From assembly GCA_963611755.1 (NCBI GenBank), contig CAVDTK010000063.1, positions 1 to 12,225 on the forward strand: 12,225 nt of DNA, read 5' to 3'. Positions 8,207 through 12,225 of this stretch are shown here, piece by piece. Under the pieces are notes generated by a model that was not told where the DNA came from, did no database searches, and was given only the letters and a program-made list of their open reading frames with translations. A program made the translations under genes and the position numbers. Position 1 is the stretch's first letter, and each line of letters opens with the position of its first letter. Source of the stretch: Paratractidigestivibacter sp963611755. GTDB lineage: Bacteria > Actinomycetota > Coriobacteriia > Coriobacteriales > Atopobiaceae.

Positions 8207-8220
8207 GAAGGGTGTTCTAG

Positions 8221-8251
8221 ACAGCATGCGCGCACGACGTCGCACTTAGAC
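8221..8251 (+). promoter_or_regulatory. Short symmetric elements in the purE leader
   Basis: Downstream of the -10 are GCATGC (8224-8229) and CGACGTCG (8235-8242), the latter flanked by CGCAC on both sides as CGCAC-GACGT-CGCAC. This could be an operator, but it resembles no purine-regulator box I know and short palindromes are common at this GC content. Confidence 0.2.
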
Positions 8252-8268
8252 GGAAGGAACCTGACATC

Positions 8269-8730
8269 ATGGCAGACCAGCCGCTCGTCGGTATCATCAT
8301 GGGTTCGAAATCGGACCTGCCAACTATGGAGGCGTGCACCCAGCAGCTCGTAGAGCTGGGCGTTCCTTATGAGCTCGTGATCGCAAGCGCGCACCGCAAC
8401 CCCGCCAAGGTCCACGAGTGGGCCTCGAGCGCGGCCGACCGTGGCCTTAAGGTCATCATCGCGGCTGCCGGCAAGGCCGCTCACCTGGGCGGCGTTGTGG
8501 CAGCCTACACCCCGCTGCCCATCGTGGGCGTGCCCATGAAGACCTCTGACCTGGGCGGCATGGACTCCCTGCTCTCCATGGTCCAGATGCCCTCCGGCGT
8601 GCCCGTGGCCTGCGTGGCCATCAACGGCGCCAAGAACGCGGCCATCTACGCCACGCAGATCCTCGCGGCCACCATGCCCGAGTATCGCGAGAAGATCGTC
8701 GAGTTCAAAAAAGCGATGGCAGAGGCATAA
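8269..8730 (+). CDS. purE: N5-carboxyaminoimidazole ribonucleotide mutase (class I PurE)
   Basis: Converts N5-CAIR to CAIR, step 6 of bacterial purine synthesis, in the cytoplasm as an oligomer. The 153 residues are close to the usual length. Motifs seen: GIIMGSKSDLPTM (8-20), the active-site SAHR (40-43, catalytic His42), AAGKAAHLGG (66-75) and GGMDSLLSMVQMPSGVPVA (96-114). Arg after the catalytic His, rather than Lys, points to the class I mutase and not the class II AIR carboxylase. Class I enzymes normally depend on PurK, which is not in this window. The ATG at 8269 follows AAGGA (8254-8258) at 10 nt. It has its own likely promoter and is followed after 5 nt by a sortase gene. Confidence 0.97.
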   Translation: MADQPLVGIIMGSKSDLPTMEACTQQLVELGVPYELVIASAHRNPAKVHEWASSAADRGLKVIIAAAGKAAHLGGVVAAYTPLPIVGVPMKTSDLGGMDSLLSMVQMPSGVPVACVAINGAKNAAIYATQILAATMPEYREKIVEFKKAMAEA

Positions 8731-8735
8731 GGCGC

Positions 8736-9944
8736 ATGGGTAGTCACTTCAAGGATTCGCAGAACGGCGCCGGTACCGGCTACGGTTCCGCCGCCGGCCG
8801 CCACAGCGCGCCCCGCACCAACGCGGCCAACGGGGCGGCAAGGTCTTCTCAGCTCTACACCGGCGGCCACCTCAACGGCGGCGACGAGTCGTACCACGCG
8901 CCCGCCGGCAACCGCTTCTCCCACGCCGCGGCGCCTGACCAGATCACCTCCGGCTACGTGTCGGTCGTGGGCTCCGGCAACAACGACGGCCGCCGCTCCA
9001 GGGGCAAGAACCGCCGCACCAACAGCAGCCACTTTGCCGAGACCGACCCGTACGATATCAAGGGTCGTCGCAGCAAGGACCCCAAGAAGCGCCGCAACCG
9101 CATCATCTCTGCCTGCCTGTTCGTTGTGGGCATCGTGCTTCTCCTTGTGGCCGGCGGTATCTACCTGTACAACCAGAACCAGTATGCCGAGCAGGACCAG
9201 ATCAACGAGAAGCTCGCCGCCTACGCCACCCTGGCCGAGGACGGCAACTCCGCGCCCGTTGTGGACTGGGCGTCGCTTAAGGCCATCAACTCCGACGTGG
9301 TGGGCTGGGTCCAGGTCCCCAACACCACGGTCAACTTCCCGGTTTACCAGGGCGCGGACAACGACGCCTACCTGCACACCAACGCCGAGGGCAACTACTC
9401 GCTGGGCGGCCAGGTCTTCATGGACTCCGAGAACACCGCGCCCGGCCTCACGGACAACCAGACCATTATCTATGGCCACCACCTGCGAAACGGCGCTATG
9501 TTCAAGCCTATCGCCGACATGGACACGCAGGGCATGCTCGACAGCGTGAAGACCGTCTGGTACGTGACCGAGCAGGCCAACTACGAGCTCGAGCCCATCT
9601 TCGTCTACAAGACCACGGGCGACGACGAGACGGTCCGCGAGTTTTCCTTCTCCACCGACGACGAGTGGCGCGCCTACCTGAGCGGTCTTCTCGCCAAGGC
9701 AGTGACCAAGAGCAGCGACGCCGCCACGGCCATCACCAAGGCCAACCACGTCCTGACTTTGTGCACCTGCAACTACTCCGGCAACGAGACGGGCCGCACT
9801 ATCTTGGTCTGCGCGCTTAAGAGCGAGGTCAACCAGGCGGCCGCCTCGGCCGACGCCGCGGCCACGACCGACTCCGCCACCGCGACCGACGCGGCCACGC
9901 AGGGCGACGAGTCCGGCCAGGACGAGACCGCCACTGCGGCATAA
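8736..9944 (+). CDS. Class B-like sortase, membrane-anchored, with long N- and C-terminal extensions
   Basis: Sortases are membrane cysteine transpeptidases that attach proteins to the cell wall or to each other. This 402-residue protein has a long polar Gly/Ser/Asn/Arg-rich cytoplasmic N-terminus (1-120, ending KDPKKRRNR), one membrane span (about 123-146) and a sortase domain (about 175-362). Catalytic candidates are His248 in IYGHH, Cys345 in TLCTC and Arg354 in ETGRTILVC. INSDVVGWVQVPNTTVNFPV and YLHTNAEGNYSLGGQVFMD match class B sortases. The last ~38 residues form an Ala/Thr/Asp/Glu-rich tail that is probably disordered. The ATG lies 5 nt after the purE stop, with a weak ribosome binding site (AGAGG, 8721-8725, inside purE), implying translational coupling. 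A strong terminator follows. No cell-wall sorting signal is seen in any protein in this window, so its substrates are elsewhere. Confidence 0.93.
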   Translation: MGSHFKDSQNGAGTGYGSAAGRHSAPRTNAANGAARSSQLYTGGHLNGGDESYHAPAGNRFSHAAAPDQITSGYVSVVGSGNNDGRRSRGKNRRTNSSHFAETDPYDIKGRRSKDPKKRRNRIISACLFVVGIVLLLVAGGIYLYNQNQYAEQDQINEKLAAYATLAEDGNSAPVVDWASLKAINSDVVGWVQVPNTTVNFPVYQGADNDAYLHTNAEGNYSLGGQVFMDSENTAPGLTDNQTIIYGHHLRNGAMFKPIADMDTQGMLDSVKTVWYVTEQANYELEPIFVYKTTGDDETVREFSFSTDDEWRAYLSGLLAKAVTKSSDAATAITKANHVLTLCTCNYSGNETGRTILVCALKSEVNQAAASADAAATTDSATATDAATQGDESGQDETATAA

Positions 9945-9952
9945 CATCCCAC

Positions 9953-9976
9953 AAGACCGCCTTCGGGCGGTCTTTT
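9953..9976 (+). terminator. Rho-independent terminator after the sortase gene
   Basis: A 9-bp stem, AAGACCGCC (9953-9961) with GGCGGTCTT (9966-9974), closes a TTCG tetraloop and runs into TTTT (9973-9976). It starts 8 nt after the sortase stop and should end the purE-sortase transcript. Confidence 0.9.
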
Positions 9977-10022
9977 ACGTCATCTACCGGCTGTGATTTC
10001 AGGAGAGGAACTGAGAAGAACA

Positions 10023-11534
10023 GTGGCAAGCAACCTTCACGACGATGACAAGCTCCATGAGGAATGCGGCGTCTTTGGCGTTTGGGCCCCCGGCCGCGAC
10101 GTCGCGCGCATAACCTACTTCGGCCTGCGCGCCCTGCAGCACCGCGGCCAGGACTCCGCGGGCATCGCCGTCGGCGACGGCAAGACGGTGCTCGTGCGCA
10201 AGGACCTGGGCCTGGTCACGCAGGTCTTCACCGATGCGGACCTGTCCGCCATGCCCGGCAAGCTGGCCTGCGGCCACTGCCGCTACGGCACCGCCGGCGC
10301 CAAGGGCTGGGAGTCCGCGCAGCCGCACCTCTCGATGATCAACGACGTCATCATCGCCCTGGCCCACAACGGCACGCTGGTCAACTTCGACAACCTGCGC
10401 CACGAGCTCATCGAGATGGGCATCCCCTTTAGGTCCAACACCGACTCCGAGGTCGCGGCCAAGCTCATCGGCTACTTCACCCAGCGCGGCCACCGCCTGC
10501 GCACCGGCATCGCGCACACCATGCGCATGCTCGAGGGCGGCTACGCGATGGTCCTTGTCCGCGAGAACGCCCTCTACGCCTTCCGCGACCCGCACGGCAT
10601 CCGCCCGCTGGTCCTGGGCAAGCTGGGCGAGGACGGCTGGGTCGTCGCGTCCGAGACCTGCGCCTTGGACATCGCCGGCGCCGAGTACGTGCGCGAGGTC
10701 AAGCCCGGCGAGATCATCCGCATCTCCGACGACGGCTTCCGCTCCGAGATGGGCTGCGTGCCTCGCCAGCTGTGTAACTGCATCTTCGAGAACGTGTACT
10801 TCTCGCGTCCCGACACCGTGAAGGACGGCACGTCGATCTACCTCATGCGCCACAACATGGGCCGCCGCCTGGCAAAGGAGACGCCCGTCGACGCCGACCT
10901 GGTTATCTCGGTCCCCGACTCCGGCACCCCGGCGGCCGAGGGCTTTGCCGAGGAATCCGGCATCCCCTACGGCACCGGCCTCATCAAGAACCGCTATGTG
11001 GCCCGCACCTTCATCGCGCCTACGCAGGAGCTGCGTGAGCTGGGCGTTCGTCTCAAGCTCAACGCCCTGGCAGACGTCGTGCGCGGCAAGCGCCTGGTCA
11101 TGGTCGACGACTCCATCGTGCGCGGCACCACCTCGGCCCAGATCGTGCGCCTGCTCAAGGACGCCGGCGCCACCGAGGTCCACGTGCGCTCCGCGTCGCC
11201 CATGGTCAAGTGGCCGTGCTTCTACGGCATCGACACCGCCGACCAGGACCAGCTCATCGCGGCCAACATGACGCTCGAGCAGATCCGCGACTACATCGGC
11301 GCGGACTCGGTAGGGTTTCTCTCCACGGAGGGCCTGCTCGAGTGCGTGCCCAAGACAGGCTACTGCAAGGCCTGTTTCACCGGCGAGTACCCCGTCGCCA
11401 TTCCGCGCTCTTTCTACGAGGAGAAGTTCTTGCCCGGCTACGAGCCGCAAAACCTTAACCCTGAGAGCGAAGATTCCAAGATGCCTATCGAAGATGTCCT
11501 GGTAGAGGTCATCGAAGAGAACGAGGAGATGTAA
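10023..11534 (+). CDS. purF: Amidophosphoribosyltransferase (Fe-S type)
   Basis: First committed step of purine synthesis: glutamine + PRPP gives 5-phosphoribosylamine, in the cytoplasm; usually feedback-inhibited by purine nucleotides. I chose GTG 10023 (503 aa) because it follows purine-rich AGGAGAGG (10001-10008) and GAGAAG (10013-10018); the in-frame GTG at 9993 lies upstream of that signal and has no site of its own. This leaves a 14-residue propeptide before Cys15 of ECGVFGVW, the Ntn-amidotransferase nucleophile exposed by self-cleavage in this family. LQHRGQDSAGIA follows. The PRPP loop VMVDDSIVRGTT is at 359-370. Four cysteines fit the Bacillus-type [4Fe-4S] ligands: C253 (CIFE), C399 (PCFYGID), C448 and C451 (YCKACFTG). 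The acidic C-terminal tail ends just 2 nt before purM. A terminator lies 46 nt upstream and I see no clear promoter. Confidence 0.97.
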   Translation: MASNLHDDDKLHEECGVFGVWAPGRDVARITYFGLRALQHRGQDSAGIAVGDGKTVLVRKDLGLVTQVFTDADLSAMPGKLACGHCRYGTAGAKGWESAQPHLSMINDVIIALAHNGTLVNFDNLRHELIEMGIPFRSNTDSEVAAKLIGYFTQRGHRLRTGIAHTMRMLEGGYAMVLVRENALYAFRDPHGIRPLVLGKLGEDGWVVASETCALDIAGAEYVREVKPGEIIRISDDGFRSEMGCVPRQLCNCIFENVYFSRPDTVKDGTSIYLMRHNMGRRLAKETPVDADLVISVPDSGTPAAEGFAEESGIPYGTGLIKNRYVARTFIAPTQELRELGVRLKLNALADVVRGKRLVMVDDSIVRGTTSAQIVRLLKDAGATEVHVRSASPMVKWPCFYGIDTADQDQLIAANMTLEQIRDYIGADSVGFLSTEGLLECVPKTGYCKACFTGEYPVAIPRSFYEEKFLPGYEPQNLNPESEDSKMPIEDVLVEVIEENEEM

Positions 11535-11536
11535 GC

Positions 11537-12225
11537 ATGGCAGAGACCAAGCACGTAACGTACGCGGACGCCGGAGTTGACGTCGACGAGGGCGCTCGCG
11601 CCGTCGACTGCATCAAGGACGCCGTGAAGGCGACCAACCGCCCCGAGGTCATCGGTGGCCTGGGCGGCTTTGGCTCGTGCTTCTCGATGGCCGGGTTCAA
11701 GGACATGGAGGACCCGGTGCTGGTCTCCGGCACCGACGGCGTGGGCACCAAGCTGGCCATCGCCCAGCTGCTTGACCGCCACGACACGGTGGGCGAGGAC
11801 CTGGTTGCCATGTGCGTCGACGACGTGGTGCCTATCGGCGCCGAGCCGCTGTTCTTCTTGGATTACGTGGCCATCGGCAAGCTGCGCGCCGAGCACGTGG
11901 CCGAGATTGTCAAGGGTATCGCCGAGGGTTGCAAGAAGAGCGGCTGCGCCCTGGTGGGCGGCGAGATGGCCGAGCACCCCGGCGTCATGAACCCCGACGA
12001 CTACGACCTGGCCGGCTTTGTGGTGGGCGTCGTCGACCGTCCCAAGATGATCGGGCCTGAGAAGGTCAAGGCGGGCGACGTCATCCTGGGCCTGCCGTCT
12101 TCCGGCATCCACTCCAACGGCTACTCGCTGGTGCGCAAGGTGGCCATCGAGGGCAAGACCGTCGAAGAGCTCAACCAGCCCCTGGACGAGCTGGGCGGGG
12201 AGTCCCTGGCAGACGCCGTGCTGCG
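11537..12225 (+). CDS. purM: Phosphoribosylformylglycinamidine cyclo-ligase (AIR synthetase), 3' end outside window
   Basis: Closes the imidazole ring: FGAM + ATP gives AIR, step 5 of purine synthesis, in the cytoplasm. The frame is open from ATG 11537 to the right edge, giving 229 of about 345 residues. AGGAG (11524-11528, inside purF) lies 8 nt upstream and only 2 nt separate it from the purF stop, so purF and purM are surely one operon. Motifs: TYADAGVD (8-15), GLGGFGSCF (41-49), SGTDGVGTKLAIA (64-76), GAEPLFFLDY (101-110), YDLAGFVVGVVDRP (156-169) and LPSSGIHSNGYSLVR (186-200). Two positions differ from the form I expect: CVDDVVPIGAEP rather than a CVND-type segment, and GGEMAEHPG rather than GGETAE; the Asp and the AEHPG forms recall actinobacterial PurM. 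Confidence 0.97.
   Translation, partial: MAETKHVTYADAGVDVDEGARAVDCIKDAVKATNRPEVIGGLGGFGSCFSMAGFKDMEDPVLVSGTDGVGTKLAIAQLLDRHDTVGEDLVAMCVDDVVPIGAEPLFFLDYVAIGKLRAEHVAEIVKGIAEGCKKSGCALVGGEMAEHPGVMNPDDYDLAGFVVGVVDRPKMIGPEKVKAGDVILGLPSSGIHSNGYSLVRKVAIEGKTVEELNQPLDELGGESLADAVL

Noticed and set aside
8463..8496. PurE motif AAGKAAHLGG differing from the E. coli AGGAAHLPG form
   Set aside because: From memory, similar forms occur in many Gram-positive PurE proteins; the catalytic SAHR is intact, so I do not treat it as a defect.
9993..10022. Upstream GTG (9993) as the purF start
   Set aside because: No ribosome binding site precedes it, and AGGAGAGG lies downstream of it; GTG 10023 gives a normal-length propeptide before the catalytic Cys.
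8646..11450. Long - strand open frames (433 and 483 codons) opposite the sortase and purF
   Set aside because: Both oppose genes with intact catalytic motifs and read as Gly/Val/Ala/Asp/His-rich shadows.

Overview
This is a high-GC (G/C-ending codons dominate throughout), tightly packed chromosomal segment with every convincing gene on the + strand. It is built around de novo purine biosynthesis genes. Gene style, a [4Fe-4S]-type PurF, a class B-like sortase and a zinc-ribbon/DUF6273 membrane protein suggest a Gram-positive gut/oral actinobacterium of the Coriobacteriia (Collinsella/Olsenella-like). That placement is an inference from overall character; no rRNA or other phylogenetic marker is present. 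Composition is even, and I see no mobile-element, phage, CRISPR or tRNA signal, so this looks like core genome rather than an island.

Layout. 3-767: C-terminal part of purA (IMP to adenylosuccinate), cut by the window's left edge. 773-1342: an unrecognised 189-aa protein directly behind purA. 1400-2689: purD. 2699-3424: a Nudix hydrolase of the ADP-ribose pyrophosphatase type, whose ribosome binding site overlaps the purD stop. 3483-5231: an ABC exporter half-transporter. Next come a probable promoter and an unrecognised single-pass membrane protein (5355-6158), then a strong hairpin (6205-6234). 6278-8155: a 625-aa zinc-ribbon/transmembrane/DUF6273 protein. A second promoter with the same -10 region follows, then purE (8269-8730), a class B-like sortase only 5 nt behind it (8736-9944), a clear rho-independent terminator (9953-9976), purF (10023-11534) and purM (11537 to beyond the right edge).

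Function. PurF, PurD, PurM and PurE catalyse steps 1, 2, 5 and 6 of the route to IMP, and PurA commits IMP to AMP. The Nudix enzyme could return ADP-ribose to AMP and ribose 5-phosphate, which would fit purine/PRPP economy. Between the purine genes sit an exporter and three single-pass membrane proteins (5355, 6278, 8736), all predicted N-inside/C-outside with polar or low-complexity cytoplasmic N-termini. This mix of purine synthesis and cell-envelope genes is the most notable feature. I do not see a clearly new defence or mobile system. The best leads are the purE-sortase pair, the two look-alike promoters, the zinc-ribbon/DUF6273 protein and the two unrecognised genes.
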